Of a stretch of DNA of 64,000 nucleotides, positions 9,987 through 20,452 are shown piece after piece. The stretch is from NCBI GenBank assembly GCA_933822405.4, contig CAKOGP040000446.1, positions 492,737 to 556,736 on the forward strand, written 5' to 3'. Numbering within the stretch: position 1 is the stretch's first letter; the number at the start of each line of letters is the position of its first letter. The DNA comes from Cylindrotheca closterium (lineage: Eukaryota > Bacillariophyta > Bacillariophyceae > Bacillariales > Bacillariaceae). The notes under the pieces are model-generated. The model worked only from the letters and a program-made list of their open reading frames with translations. It did no database searches and was not told the DNA's origin. The translations under genes were made by a program, and so were the position numbers.

Positions 9987-10632
9987 ACTACTGTATGTAT
10001 ACTCCCTCCTGCTTGTCTTCTGCCTGCTGTGTTCGTGTACCGGTAGACTCAAGAGTCAGTCAGTCTGACACTGCGAACTCACTGTTTGCGCTGTCTTTGA
10101 GACACCAGAATAATACTAGTTCTAAAAGCGTGCAGTACTGGTACGGTACCACTGTTGAATGAATAGGAATGAATGAAGGTACGATGTTATTTGGTGGGAA
10201 GTAGCGTTCTCGTTCGTTCTTCCTTTTGGTAGATAATGATGACTCAAATGACTGAATGTAAATTTGAAGAATCCTTTTCTGTCTCTACCGCTCTAGAGGT
10301 ATTTTAAAATATTAATATGACATACCCGAATTCCAGATTCCAATACCAAAATACCGTTTCGAGCCGGCGATGTCAAACAGTCGCAAGCCGTGGCAACGGC
10401 CATCACTCTTATTGTACCGGTATCCGGTATATACATTCTCATCGCCAAAGCAATTTCGCCAAAGCGAGGAGCAGGTTTGTGGAGTGTCGATCAGTATCAA
10501 TCAAGCGTAACAAGAGCAGTTAGTGAATACAACAATACTGTTTGATTGTAGTCGAGAGAGAGAGAGAGAGAAAGAGAGAGTAGATTAGAGATATACACAA
10601 CAATAATCACTACAACAGACAGGTAACAAACC
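9987..10632. promoter_or_regulatory. Divergent upstream region with GA tract
   Basis: About 645 bp between divergent genes at 9986 (minus) and 10633 (plus). It has several GTACCGGTA-like palindromes (10034, 10138, 10418) and a (GA)n tract at 10553-10581, 52 bases before the plus-strand ATG, probably in the 5' leader. The sequence before the ATG is AACAAACC. Confidence 0.5.
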
Positions 10633-12162
10633 ATGGTAAAGACAACTACCACTACAAGCAGCACCACCAACAACGGTTCGACCAAGAAAAAGTCCTTGTT
10701 TGGCAAAATCTTCAAAAAGAATAAATCGAAAAAGACAGAAGATGTAGAACGCAAGGTCGAAATCGTCATTGAACAAGTGGAGGAACAAGTCATTGAAGAA
10801 TCTCGTGATGCCGATGGACACGATGATCATATGATTGCAAGAGATCCTTCCGCCGCCATGGAAGAAGAAGCGGCCAACCCGGATCAACCACAAGAACAAG
10901 AAGAAGAACGACAAGAACAAGAAGAAGAAACCCGTGACGGCGCAGACATTATTGCCGATTTGGAAACCGCCTCCATGATGGCTCATCAGCAACAAGCTCC
11001 TTCTTCTTCCAACAACAACAGCCAAGGATGGATGGGAGGCTGGTTGGAGAACATGACCAACATATGTGGTCCTCCAGTCGACCAAGGACTACCTACTATT
11101 TTGAGTGGAGAAGAAATGGACATGGACATGATCACCAACGAAGAGTCCGTATCCGTCATGTCGCCCACTAGTACTGTCGTCAGTGAGGCGCCATTGAGTC
11201 CAACCATCATTGTCACCATCCAAGAAGAAGAGGAGCAAGAAGAAGAAACAGAAGAAATCCAAAAGACTGAGGAACCCGCAAAGCAGATCAAGAAAGAAGG
11301 ACCAGCACCCAAGAAGGTGAATGCCAAAGCCATGTCGGCCGAGGTACCACAAGAAGAACGACCTGTCGACCGACCAGTTCGCATGGACGCTCCTACCACT
11401 CCCAAAACCCCAGTGTCGAGCCCTAGAAAGACCAAGTTGGAACCCGAAGAAGACTTGCCGACACCACCACCACCAGCGAAGGAGCAACCCAAAGAAACCC
11501 CCAAACAAGAGAATGACGACAATACCTTGGTAGTCACTCCCGAAAAGGATGACATGGTCCAAGGATTGGCCGAACCAATTGGTACCAAGGTCGATCTTTT
11601 TGCCAGTTTGACGGCATGCTGCAATCCCATGGCGGTGCCTTCCATGGATGAAACAGACATGGGAGCAGTCCACAAGGAGCAAACACCAGAAAAAGAAGAA
11701 CCTAAATTCGAAACTAACGAGACGCGCAAGGATCCGGATGGCGACAAGGGAGATGACTCCAAGAGTGTGGCCCAAGACTCACAGAGTGTGGTGGCAGAAG
11801 AAGAAAACAAGGAAGAAGCGACTACTCCATTAGTACCCATCACTCCTGTCATTGAGACACCCGCAACAGAAGAGGCCGCACCAGAAGAAGAAGAAGACCG
11901 CATCGTTGGTTCCATTTTCAAAGAAAAGAAAAACACCAAGATGGGTTTGTCTTTGAAGAATTCAACCATGTACCAAGGTGTCTTTATCGCCAAAATCAAG
12001 CCTGGATCCATGTTTTCCAAAACGAAGCTACGAGAAGGCATGCAAGTGTCAGAGATTCAAGGGAAGCCATGTCCCGTAGCTCTGGAAGAGGCAGTGAACA
12101 TGCTGCGACATGCGGTCGGGGAATTGGTAATTGTGGCACACAAACCAAAGTGCGAAATCTAA
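10633..12162 (+). CDS. PDZ-like family protein, one C-terminal domain
   Basis: 509 aa, one exon. The basic N-terminus (KKKSLFGKIFKKNKSKK) may contact nucleic acid or membrane. The long middle is Glu/Pro/Thr-rich and probably disordered, with a Trp motif at about 135-144 (GWMGGWLEN) that is echoed in the paralogue at 45616. The last 85 residues (about 425-505) form the PDZ-like domain: MGLSLKN turn, GVFIAKIKPGSMFSKTKL, EGMQVSEIQGKPCP, then a helix and the strand GELVIVAH. The ING-PCP of the family is here QGKPCP. No signal peptide, so cytosol or nucleus is expected. The 3' end converges with the paralogue on the minus strand at 12598. A scaffold or peptide-binding role is inferred from the fold only. 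Confidence 0.78.
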   Translation: MVKTTTTTSSTTNNGSTKKKSLFGKIFKKNKSKKTEDVERKVEIVIEQVEEQVIEESRDADGHDDHMIARDPSAAMEEEAANPDQPQEQEEERQEQEEETRDGADIIADLETASMMAHQQQAPSSSNNNSQGWMGGWLENMTNICGPPVDQGLPTILSGEEMDMDMITNEESVSVMSPTSTVVSEAPLSPTIIVTIQEEEEQEEETEEIQKTEEPAKQIKKEGPAPKKVNAKAMSAEVPQEERPVDRPVRMDAPTTPKTPVSSPRKTKLEPEEDLPTPPPPAKEQPKETPKQENDDNTLVVTPEKDDMVQGLAEPIGTKVDLFASLTACCNPMAVPSMDETDMGAVHKEQTPEKEEPKFETNETRKDPDGDKGDDSKSVAQDSQSVVAEEENKEEATTPLVPITPVIETPATEEAAPEEEEDRIVGSIFKEKKNTKMGLSLKNSTMYQGVFIAKIKPGSMFSKTKLREGMQVSEIQGKPCPVALEEAVNMLRHAVGELVIVAHKPKCEI

Positions 12163-12597
12163 ACAAGAATGCAGTACTAATCTACAACCAAATCCCAATC
12201 CTTGTGGGAGCATGCATGCATGGAGTTTCGCGGGGCACATGTGGCTCCGCAACATTCACCAAACGTGGAAAAACAAATATTCTACAGTAGTAAAGTATAT
12301 CCTAATAATAATTTGAAAAAAACTCAATTCAAGAACTGCTGCAATCATATTCAAAAATCACATTTTAACTAAATTATCATATCATACATACGGCTGCAGC
12401 ATATCTTTGTGATTGGCAAAGTACATTCATTTTTCATAGACAGCCATTGGTCATTCGGTAGGTACTGTAGGTCTAACGTTTTCAACATCGAAGGAAAAGT
12501 ATGCCGGCTGGATCTAGCATGTTGTGGCTGGCATTACTTTCGTCAAGCATTCTAGGGACGAGCTGCATTCCGTTGCAATTACACTCTTAGAGCTCGT
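12163..12597. other. Convergent 3' spacer
   Basis: 435 bp between the 3' ends of two PDZ-like genes. AT-rich, with no ORF or repeat of note. Confidence 0.45.
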
Positions 12598-14232
12598 TCA
12601 GGGTTCGTTCTTTGGTGGCGGAAGAGATTCATAAGTAGATGATTCATTGTCATCTTCCTCGTTATTGTCCTCAGTTTCATCAACCTTTTCTGCTTCGGCT
12701 TCTTTCTCATCGTCCTCTTTCTCTCCATCTTCCACCGCATCGGTAATAGAATTTTGCACTTCCTTGGGTTGCCCAACGACAACATTGGCATCTTCGTCTC
12801 CTTTGGATGTAGCTTCCTCTTTTTCATTTGGAGTCTTTTGTTCACCCTTTTGTTCACCATCATCATCATCAGCCAAAACAGGGACCGCTTGAGTTCGGGT
12901 CAAATCATCAACCTTTTGCTGTGCTGTAACCGTCTTTGTCGGTGGTTCTGGAATGTACACATCCTCGACAGAAGGGTGATGAGCTCTGATGGACAAATCG
13001 CCTTCAATGTTTTGAACCAACGCAAGTGTTTCAGCAACTGTGGCAGGGCATGGTTGATCATTGATGGCCAAGAGCTTCATTCCAGGTTCCAGTTTGGTGG
13101 AAAGGAATCTTGACTCTTCGTGAATCCGGTACACATAGATACCCTGCTTTTTCTTGAACGATACAAAGTGGAGACCCAAGTTGTCTTGTTTGGTCTTTTT
13201 GAATATCTTGGCAATGATAGGTGAGGAATCGATGATTGTGGTGCCACCAGTGGTTGACAGGGTGTAGTCATCGTCATCTACAGTGGGTGTATCATTGTAA
13301 GTATTGTCATCAAAGGTTGGAGAACTCTTGTATGTAGTGTCATCAAGAGTTGGAGCACTCTTGTAGGTAGAGTCATCCAAAGAATCATTATCTTCTTCGT
13401 CCTGCTCGAGCACACCCAAATTCTTGAGCACACGGTCAGCAAATCCAAGACCTATCCTATCTCGTTCCGTCGACACAGTGGTCTGCTTCACATTCTTGAT
13501 CCGTTCCTTTCGTTCAATTCTGCTTTCTTCCGCCTTCTTCTCTTCAGTTTTACCTTTCTTCCCAAGGTAACCACCAAACCAATCAGTTGACACACGGGTT
13601 GGAGAAGGAGCCTTCTCTTCTTTTTCTCCTTCAGCTTGAACAAGGTTCTTCCCGTCATCATCATCCAGCTTAATTTCCTTGAACATAAAATCTTCCTCTC
13701 CGTATTGACTCTCCACCACGACGGCAGTAACGGTAAGCACATCATATGCAGCCGCCGTGTACTCGAATGTTTCCTTCACAGTTGCTGGACATTCCATTCC
13801 ATTAATTCGGATAAGTTTCATGCCAGCTTCGATTTTCGTTCCATGGAATTTACTTTCTGGCTTGATAGTCTTAATGTAGATACCAGATTTCTCGTAGAAG
13901 GAAACCAATTCCAAATGGGTAGGTTGTTCTCGAGAAGCCTTGCGAATACTCACAGACACAGGGTCCCTCTCCACCTCAAGAATGTCATCGTCGTCAGTTG
14001 GTGTCATTATCACAACTTTCTTGGGCGCAACTTTTTTGCCTGAAGGTTTTACATCCGGGGCTGAACCTTGTTCTGCGTCTGCTGCGTCTGCTGGAGACGA
14101 TTCACTGGCAGGTTTCGCAGTTGCAGTACCTGTTGCTCTCGAACGGAACTTGTTGAAATCCTCAGAACCGCACATGAAGATCTCCATAGAGCTGCAAAGC
14201 TGGTCTAGCACATCTTTCTTCCGTCTTGGCAT
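12598..14232 (-). CDS. PDZ-like family protein, two domains
   Basis: 544 aa, one exon. The N-terminal helix ends in a Cys-Gly step (DQLCSSMEIFMCGSE, 10-24), similar to the start of paralogues. PDZ-like domain 1 is at about 92-172 (SGIYIKTIKPESKF, GMKLIRINGMECP). Domain 2 is at about 340-418 (NLGLHFVSFKKKQGIYVYRI, GMKLLAINDQPCP). Between them are a Trp motif (DWFGGYLGKK, 217-226) and a tandem 13-residue repeat of the type DD-TYKS-PT (about 286-323, four units). The C-terminus is highly acidic (Glu/Asp/Lys). No signal peptide. The start is the first ATG, just after AATTTACA. It diverges from the gene at 14649 and converges with the one at 10633. Peptide-binding scaffold by fold; partners unknown. 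Confidence 0.8.
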   Translation of the reverse strand: MPRRKKDVLDQLCSSMEIFMCGSEDFNKFRSRATGTATAKPASESSPADAADAEQGSAPDVKPSGKKVAPKKVVIMTPTDDDDILEVERDPVSVSIRKASREQPTHLELVSFYEKSGIYIKTIKPESKFHGTKIEAGMKLIRINGMECPATVKETFEYTAAAYDVLTVTAVVVESQYGEEDFMFKEIKLDDDDGKNLVQAEGEKEEKAPSPTRVSTDWFGGYLGKKGKTEEKKAEESRIERKERIKNVKQTTVSTERDRIGLGFADRVLKNLGVLEQDEEDNDSLDDSTYKSAPTLDDTTYKSSPTFDDNTYNDTPTVDDDDYTLSTTGGTTIIDSSPIIAKIFKKTKQDNLGLHFVSFKKKQGIYVYRIHEESRFLSTKLEPGMKLLAINDQPCPATVAETLALVQNIEGDLSIRAHHPSVEDVYIPEPPTKTVTAQQKVDDLTRTQAVPVLADDDDGEQKGEQKTPNEKEEATSKGDEDANVVVGQPKEVQNSITDAVEDGEKEDDEKEAEAEKVDETEDNNEEDDNESSTYESLPPPKNEP

Positions 14233-14648
14233 TGTAAATTACAATATTGCCCTTAAGGGATATAACTATGAAGCGATGCTTGGAAACAGTTGGTTATTGT
14301 GTATAACCAAAGACACAACTTTTCACTATTGGTTGAATACCTGCAAGTAGGCTGTCTTCCACTTACAAAAATTTCAGGTTTGCACTTAGAACACTTAGCC
14401 GACTGGCGTGCAACACTTTTACGTTTCGTACAGAACGCATCTCTGCTCGCGGACTTCTATTTAATCATATTTGAGTGAGAGGCGATGCCGGCAGACATAG
14501 GGCATCCAATGCAAGCGCGCCATTTTGACACGTGTCATTCAGCTGGCATGTCACGTTGCACATAGCAACAGCTCACCTCTTGATCCGTTAGGCGTTGAGT
14601 GGATCTCACCTTTTCGACGATATCGGCAAAACGAGATAATTCTGGACA
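14233..14648. promoter_or_regulatory. Divergent upstream region of two PDZ-like genes
   Basis: 416 bp that should hold the promoters of the genes at 14232 (minus) and 14649 (plus). No recognisable element. Confidence 0.45.
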
Positions 14649-16388
14649 ATGGCGGAAGTGAATGCCCAACAAGTGTATCGTCATCAACTCAAAGGCCGGG
14701 CGCAAAATGTACCAATGACACAATACAGTCGACCGTCGAGATCCAGACAAATGATAGAGGAAAGTGAAACGAGGGACGATGGAGAGAGATACGGGGCGGG
14801 CGCTTCCTCGACCAAATTGCCCCAGCAGTGCCGTGCAATTCAAGATAATGCAATGATTAGTGTTCCATCGGAGGGCATTATTCAAATCGAGATTGCAAGA
14901 GAGTCAATACCGGGAATTGCATTCTCCCGCCTATCGTCTTTGCTTGACGCACAACATCAGCGTGGAGGACACACATTACAAATCGACTACATCCACGCGG
15001 AATCATCCTTTTCTCGATCACCGTTGGTTCCTGGATTGGTGGTTCGAGAGATCAACAACCAGAAAATGATTCAACAATCGCCACAGGATGCACAACGAGA
15101 ACTGGTGAATGAGTACTACCCTACGACACGAATACAGGTGTACGGCTACACTGGCGTAGCATACAAACCACAGAAGTCAACTCGGCTCGGTCTCGTATTG
15201 AAGGATTCTAGCACGGCAGAAGGTGTCTATATATCCACCATTAAGCGTGATAGCATCTTTTGGGGAGCGGGCTTGAAGGCTGGCCTGAAAGTGGTATCCA
15301 TCAACAAACGACCCTGTCCAAAGGATATCCTCAAAGCAATCAAGAGGCTGCAAAGAACAACAGGATTGCTTGAAATTGTTGCTGTGGAAACAAAAAGACT
15401 GCAAGGGGAGAGCCAAAGCGAAATCAGTAGCAGAGAAGAGGTTCATTGTTCTTCTTTGCGTCAAATTGAGGACGTATGTCATCTCGAAGACGAAGGACCA
15501 ATATTGTATCAGCATGAGAAAATGCGTGAGCCGGTGCATATCATCTCTCTCCTACATATTGAAGAACCACCTCTTTCCCAAGACTTTGATATCATGGATC
15601 AGAACTCGTTGGTTCGCACGACAGAGGATGATTCCACGGATGGCTCCGTGGAGTCCCAAACTACCATCACGAGAACGTCTAATGCAAGAAACGATTTCCG
15701 GTTGACTTCATCGCCAGAACAAGTTCGTCCATACTCCACAAGGAAAGAGTCTAGGGATGCATCGGACTCGGATGACCCCGGTCCTTTGCTAGCATGCGTT
15801 GACGACCCCATGCTTTGCAGTGCCTTTCTCGATGAAGTGGCGGAGTTCGTAAGGGAACACACCGCTATGCTTGACAAGGCGGTGCGCAAACATCTGGGAA
15901 AAGAACGATCCGACCAGCTCCTGGGAGAAAAGGGGACTTCTCAATGGCGTGTGGTAGATGTTCGACAATATTCCCAAATCGAGAGTATGCCATCCATCGT
16001 CGTTGGGTCAGTGGATCACCCTACTCCACCAATGATGTTGGGAATTGCATCAGCCAGACCGTGTTATTCTCCCCTCTACGACAAGGTGATTAACAAGAAT
16101 AAATCTCTTGTCAGCGTCAAAGTGCCACAAGATATGATGCTTAGCGGTGCTTCCAGGCGGCGAGATATTTCGGCCACTTCGAGACCACGTCATTCGCAAC
16201 ACGGCCTGGAGGAAGATCCTGGGTTGATCGTCACCGGGCTCGAAATGAACTTTACCGACAAGGCAGTATTCGTTGCAAAGGACTCAAAACGAGTCAGGGG
16301 AGGCGATAACATTGCCATGGCGGTGCTCCTTTTCGCTGACAATACGCTATTGAAGATGGACAAGGTTTGCTTCTCGCAAGGGGTTTGA
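14649..16388 (+). CDS. PDZ-like family protein with an A-B domain pair
   Basis: 579 aa, one exon. Two adjoining domains: a divergent form A at about 76-168 (PGIAFSRL, IDYIHAESSFSRSPLVPGLVVREIN, without PCP) and a canonical form B at about 170-250 (RLGLVLKD, GVYISTIKRDSIFWGAGLKAGLKVVSINKRPCP). The same A-B order occurs twice in the gene at 50255, so this is a recurring module. The C-terminal 330 residues are Ser/Asp-rich, with one compact stretch around 380-430 that has Cys residues and a helix (LLACVDDPMLCSAFLDEVAEFV). No signal peptide or membrane helix. It converges with the paralogue on the minus strand at 16817. Function inferred only as a scaffold. Confidence 0.78.
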   Translation: MAEVNAQQVYRHQLKGRAQNVPMTQYSRPSRSRQMIEESETRDDGERYGAGASSTKLPQQCRAIQDNAMISVPSEGIIQIEIARESIPGIAFSRLSSLLDAQHQRGGHTLQIDYIHAESSFSRSPLVPGLVVREINNQKMIQQSPQDAQRELVNEYYPTTRIQVYGYTGVAYKPQKSTRLGLVLKDSSTAEGVYISTIKRDSIFWGAGLKAGLKVVSINKRPCPKDILKAIKRLQRTTGLLEIVAVETKRLQGESQSEISSREEVHCSSLRQIEDVCHLEDEGPILYQHEKMREPVHIISLLHIEEPPLSQDFDIMDQNSLVRTTEDDSTDGSVESQTTITRTSNARNDFRLTSSPEQVRPYSTRKESRDASDSDDPGPLLACVDDPMLCSAFLDEVAEFVREHTAMLDKAVRKHLGKERSDQLLGEKGTSQWRVVDVRQYSQIESMPSIVVGSVDHPTPPMMLGIASARPCYSPLYDKVINKNKSLVSVKVPQDMMLSGASRRRDISATSRPRHSQHGLEEDPGLIVTGLEMNFTDKAVFVAKDSKRVRGGDNIAMAVLLFADNTLLKMDKVCFSQGV

Positions 16389-16816
16389 AAGTCATGGAAC
16401 AACCAGTCTATCTATCCTGCACGATCGATCCGAAAACGGTTCAAACGAGAAAATTTCCACTAGATAATCGTCCACGAATGACACGCGGCATTATTGTGCA
16501 GTGGTTGTCTTGAGCCATAGTCTTGTCCCAATGTTTTTTTTAAATGACAAGTATGCGCAGATAATGAACTCTTCACAGGTGTGAGATGCCGCTGAAAAAA
16601 ATTGCGGAATAGATAAAATTATAAATCATACATTAGATTACACTCAAAATAGACTACGCATCTATCACCCGTCACGATGTGGGTGCTACTTGTCTGGCCT
16701 AGGTAGTTTCCGACTTCGATTGCTCGGGAAGTAGCAGACGTCCTTAGGTGCGACTATTAGATAGTAATCTCGATTCAACTGAAGCACTACCTCAATGTTA
16801 CCTACTAGTCATTCGT
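16389..16816. other. Convergent 3' spacer
   Basis: About 430 bp between two converging PDZ-like genes. Nothing recognised. Confidence 0.45.
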
Positions 16817-18787
16817 TCAAATGCCAAAGATAGACTCAGCCAAGCTGGACCCCCATCGAGATATGAACGAGCCGTCGTCATCAATATCGTCTTCTTCAAC
16901 GCTAGTTGTCGTCTGGCTGTCTTGAGAAAAATCATCAGCCTCCTCCTCAGCCTCCTCACTCTGCTTGTCATCAATCCAGGAAAAGTCGCCAAGTACTTCT
17001 CTCCTTTCCCTTTTATTCAATATTTGACCCTCTGAGACTTCGGGTTCTTCGCGTGCGATGCGTCTCTGATCGCGACCAAGCTTCTGAAGTGAATGAACCT
17101 TTGGTTGAGTGGCTTCGTTTCTGGACTTGAGAGCTCCCCCTTGAGCTTCTCCTGTCCCTGTGTTCTCATCCGACGGAGCAACTGCGGTAATGACGAGATG
17201 GCCTTGGATGTCCTTTACCATTGCCAGCGTCTCGCTGACACGCTCTGGACACGGTTGCCTGTTGATGGAAAGAACTTTCATGCCCACTTCTAGCCCGGTG
17301 CGTTGAAACTTGCTATCTTCGTACATTTCGTAGACATAAACACCTCTTTTCTTCTTGAATGAAACGAAGGAAATTCCAATCTTGTCCTTTCTGGTCTTCT
17401 TGAAGACCATGGCATGTACTTTCTTGTTCTTTGGCTTTTCTGGGATTTCGGATCGATCCAAAGAAGCGATGGATGCAGAAGAGTCCTTTCGTTCGATTGG
17501 ACGCATTTCCTCCTGAGGTTTCTGGGCGACATACCCCATCGAGAGCATTAGCAAATCAGTAAAGCCCATATCGTCTTCAGTGCATGCATCGTGATTTTGT
17601 GTCTCTCTGCTCTCGACAGCCCTTTCCTTCGATGGCTCCACAGATGAACCATTCTTCTTTGCGTGGGTTTCTTCATTTGCAGTAGCTTGCTGTTCTCTTG
17701 CAACAAATGCGATGGAATCGTCCCTGATGGCTTCAATATCGATGACTCTCTTGGCGGCTTTAAGCATTTTGATCACATTCTTGACACGACCAGGACAAGG
17801 AACACCGTTGATGCGGAGGACTTTCATTCCAGGCTTGAGAAAGGTATTCTTGAACTTGCTTGTGTCTCGAATCTTGGACACGTAGATACCTTCCTTCTCA
17901 AAATAAGAAACGAATGATAGTCCGCTGGATTCTTTTTTTGAATCCTTCAGAATCCTTGCAACGATTGCATCTGGGTGAGCAGGCTTCCTAGGAATATTCT
18001 TTAACTTGGTAGGCCATGCGGGAATGGGTTGCTTCTTTTCGGACTTTGTCCCATGCGCGGAGGTTGCTTGTCTTGGTGGGACCGGCACTTTGGCACTGGA
18101 CCGTGCAACATCAGACCGAGGAGTTGCGGGTGACTTCTCCATTGTTGGTTTGATCCAGGAACGCGGAGAGCCAGGCGATGCATGTGTCTTTTCCATTGGC
18201 GGTCTCGTCCAGGAATTGGGAGAGCCAGGAGAGCCAGGTGACTTCTCCATTTGTGGTCTCGCCCAGGATTTGGGAGATTCAGGTGATGCACCTGTTTGTT
18301 TCGTCCACCTGGAAACAGGGCTAGTGCTTGTTGGCTCAGCTTGTCTTCTCATGGCTGGTCGATCTATATTTGGCGTAGGAGTACTCGGGGCTGAGACACT
18401 GCTTGATTCAAATGCCTTGATGCGATCAGCAACAGAGCCACGCTGTTGGACTTCTCCAAGCTTCTGAAGCGACCAAACCTCCGAAACCGACTCACGGACC
18501 TGCCCACGATCGGCAAATTCAATAGTCTGTTCACCTTGTAGGGCTCTCGGAGCATCATGACCACAGATGTATCCTTCGATAGTTTCAAACACCATGTCAA
18601 GCGCATCCGGTCTTAGACCAGGATCGTGATCACCAGAGTCACATCTGAATAGATCAGCTTGTTCACGAGCAGAGCTGCTGGTAACCAGTTGAGCTTCAAT
18701 GGGCGATATTTCGTGCCTTGACTGAGCCCATCCCCGTTCCTTTAGACGGGACGCATGCTCATCCCATGAACTTTGTTTTTCCACCAT
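16817..18787 (-). CDS. PDZ-like family protein, two domains, LQKLG motifs
   Basis: The ATG at 18787 (MVEKQSSWDEHAS) gives 656 aa. An upstream in-frame ATG at 18970 would add 61 basic and aromatic residues that read like 5' leader. The order is: a helix ending in YICGHDAP; LQKLG (about 107-111); a proline tandem repeat built on SP-SW-xP-MEK (about 165-222); PDZ-like domain 1 (about 274-359, GMKVLRINGVPCP); domain 2 (about 457-537, KIGISFVSFKKKRGVYVYEM, GMKVLSINRQPCP); and a second LQKLG (567-571). The C-terminus is acidic and ends in a hydrophobic FISRWGSSLAESIFGI. Domain 2 is closest to domain 2 of the gene at 12598 (shared SFKKK-G-YVY). No signal peptide. The head faces the gene at 19193. 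Confidence 0.78.
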   Translation of the reverse strand: MVEKQSSWDEHASRLKERGWAQSRHEISPIEAQLVTSSSAREQADLFRCDSGDHDPGLRPDALDMVFETIEGYICGHDAPRALQGEQTIEFADRGQVRESVSEVWSLQKLGEVQQRGSVADRIKAFESSSVSAPSTPTPNIDRPAMRRQAEPTSTSPVSRWTKQTGASPESPKSWARPQMEKSPGSPGSPNSWTRPPMEKTHASPGSPRSWIKPTMEKSPATPRSDVARSSAKVPVPPRQATSAHGTKSEKKQPIPAWPTKLKNIPRKPAHPDAIVARILKDSKKESSGLSFVSYFEKEGIYVSKIRDTSKFKNTFLKPGMKVLRINGVPCPGRVKNVIKMLKAAKRVIDIEAIRDDSIAFVAREQQATANEETHAKKNGSSVEPSKERAVESRETQNHDACTEDDMGFTDLLMLSMGYVAQKPQEEMRPIERKDSSASIASLDRSEIPEKPKNKKVHAMVFKKTRKDKIGISFVSFKKKRGVYVYEMYEDSKFQRTGLEVGMKVLSINRQPCPERVSETLAMVKDIQGHLVITAVAPSDENTGTGEAQGGALKSRNEATQPKVHSLQKLGRDQRRIAREEPEVSEGQILNKRERREVLGDFSWIDDKQSEEAEEEADDFSQDSQTTTSVEEDDIDDDGSFISRWGSSLAESIFGI

Positions 18788-19192
18788 TTTGTTATAGTTC
18801 GAGCAGGTTTCTCCCGATTGAGGAGAGATTGTGAAGTGTTCAAAGAAAAGAAGTTTGGCGAAATGGTATTTAGAACTTCGCGACCAAAACGTACGATGTT
18901 TTCGCCGCGTGCGTGGTTTATCTAGGAAAATCATGCGCGTTTCAACGGATGGCGCATGCGTTCTGCTCATAGTATTTTGATGTCAACGCTCTTGCCGAAT
19001 TGCAATTGCGAATTTGACCGCCACATTTTTCATGCGCGATCAATCATCGCCAAGATTTTTTAGCCCTCTAAATATAAAGCTCTTTTGGCGTGAGTTTGAG
19101 ACGCCAGCCGGGAACACGACTCTGACCTTTTATTATTACCCATCATCAACCTTTTATTATTACCCATCACAAACCCGATTTTGTCTCCAAGC
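18788..19192. promoter_or_regulatory. Divergent upstream region with 23-bp direct repeat
   Basis: About 405 bp between divergent PDZ-like genes. A direct repeat of the form CCTTTTATTATTACCCATCA occurs twice back to back (about 19128-19171), ending about 20 bases before the plus-strand ATG. It may lie in the 5' leader or promoter. Confidence 0.5.
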
Positions 19193-20452
19193 ATGAAGAG
19201 GAAGATGAGGCTCCTTCGAGCAATTCGAAACAAAAAGAAAACCCAAAGCAATGACGAATCGCCACCGCAGAGCGACTTGACGGGCATTCACATAACTGTC
19301 GAGTCCAAGAGTACGCCCCCTATCGAAGATCGCCAAGTGAACGAGCCATCAGAGCAAGCATCAATTGTAGGTCCGGAACAAGATAAGATGCAACAAAGGA
19401 ATATAGCCATTCAAGAAATGATTGCTAAAAATGCCTATTTGGAAAAAGTGGCATACAGCACGAATATTACAAAGACACACAAGCCGAAAGAAGATTCGGA
19501 AGGGGGAGGATTTTTTTGCATGTGTGGTAATCTTGGCAATGCCTGTAGTGAAGGGGAAGAAATTGAATCAATAAGCAGCAAGGCAATCCGAACATACAGA
19601 ATTATGAAAGATAATCCAAGCGAAAAAGTCGGCTTGTCATTTGTTGCCTTCAAGCAACAAGGCGGTATATTCGTATGCAAGATCAAGGAAGGAAGCAAGT
19701 TTAATGAAACTGGCCTAGAGGTTGGAATGCGTGTTGTTTCAATCAACGGAACGCCGTGTCCCGAGCGTGTTGGAGCGCTGATGAAGATACTCAAGAAGGT
19801 GGAAAAAGAGTTGGAACTGCAGGTGGAGCGTGTGGGTTCTATTCAAGAGAAAAAAGTTGAGGTCCAAGTCCCAAAAGAAGAAGCCGCCCCACGCAAAACA
19901 GAGGCAGTGCCTCCAAAGAGAGAAGTTGAGAAGCCGATGCCAGCACTTGCTACCCCATTACAAGAAGTTGACAACTCTGAGCGAAGACTGTACAGTTCTG
20001 ACATTGGCCTAGAAAACTCAGAACCAGAATTCGACGAGTCCGAGAATGACAGCAAAGCAGAGTTGAACAAGAAAAAGTTGGAATTGATGAGGAAGCAAGT
20101 GGTCCTTATGAAGAAAAACGGCACAGTCTCTTTCGCTCCAATCCGTAGAGACCCTCACGTCGTCCCCAAAGATGTGGAGGGTGAGGACACTGATGAAACT
20201 GGGAGTAGTTCATCTGAACATAATGACCCATACGCCAAAATTTACGACAGCGATTCTTCGCAGGGGTCGAGCACTTTCGCAACAAACGAGTCTTCAGCAT
20301 ACAACGGTATGGACCGATTCGCCTCAATAGTGGATGATTTTGTGCGAGCTGATGAAGACAAATTCGCAGTGAAAAAAAGTGAGAGTTTCACAATATCCGA
20401 GATCGCAAACAAGATTAAGGAAGGAGCACCGGTGTGGATGTTCTTTGAATAG
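19193..20452 (+). CDS. PDZ-like family protein, one domain
   Basis: 419 aa from the first ATG at 19193 (MKRKMRLLRAIRNKKK); the frame is open a few codons upstream but without an ATG. The basic N-terminus is followed by a polar stretch, a Cys-rich FFCMCGNLGNAC (about 107-118), then the PDZ-like domain at about 134-211 (KVGLSFVAFKQQGGIFVCKIKEGSKFNETGLE in family positions, then GMRVVSINGTPCP and a basic helix). The remainder is Lys/Glu-rich, then Ser/Asp-rich, ending in a hydrophobic APVWMFFE. No signal peptide. It converges with the paralogue at 20642 across only 189 bp. Role inferred from the fold. Confidence 0.78.
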   Translation: MKRKMRLLRAIRNKKKTQSNDESPPQSDLTGIHITVESKSTPPIEDRQVNEPSEQASIVGPEQDKMQQRNIAIQEMIAKNAYLEKVAYSTNITKTHKPKEDSEGGGFFCMCGNLGNACSEGEEIESISSKAIRTYRIMKDNPSEKVGLSFVAFKQQGGIFVCKIKEGSKFNETGLEVGMRVVSINGTPCPERVGALMKILKKVEKELELQVERVGSIQEKKVEVQVPKEEAAPRKTEAVPPKREVEKPMPALATPLQEVDNSERRLYSSDIGLENSEPEFDESENDSKAELNKKKLELMRKQVVLMKKNGTVSFAPIRRDPHVVPKDVEGEDTDETGSSSSEHNDPYAKIYDSDSSQGSSTFATNESSAYNGMDRFASIVDDFVRADEDKFAVKKSESFTISEIANKIKEGAPVWMFFE

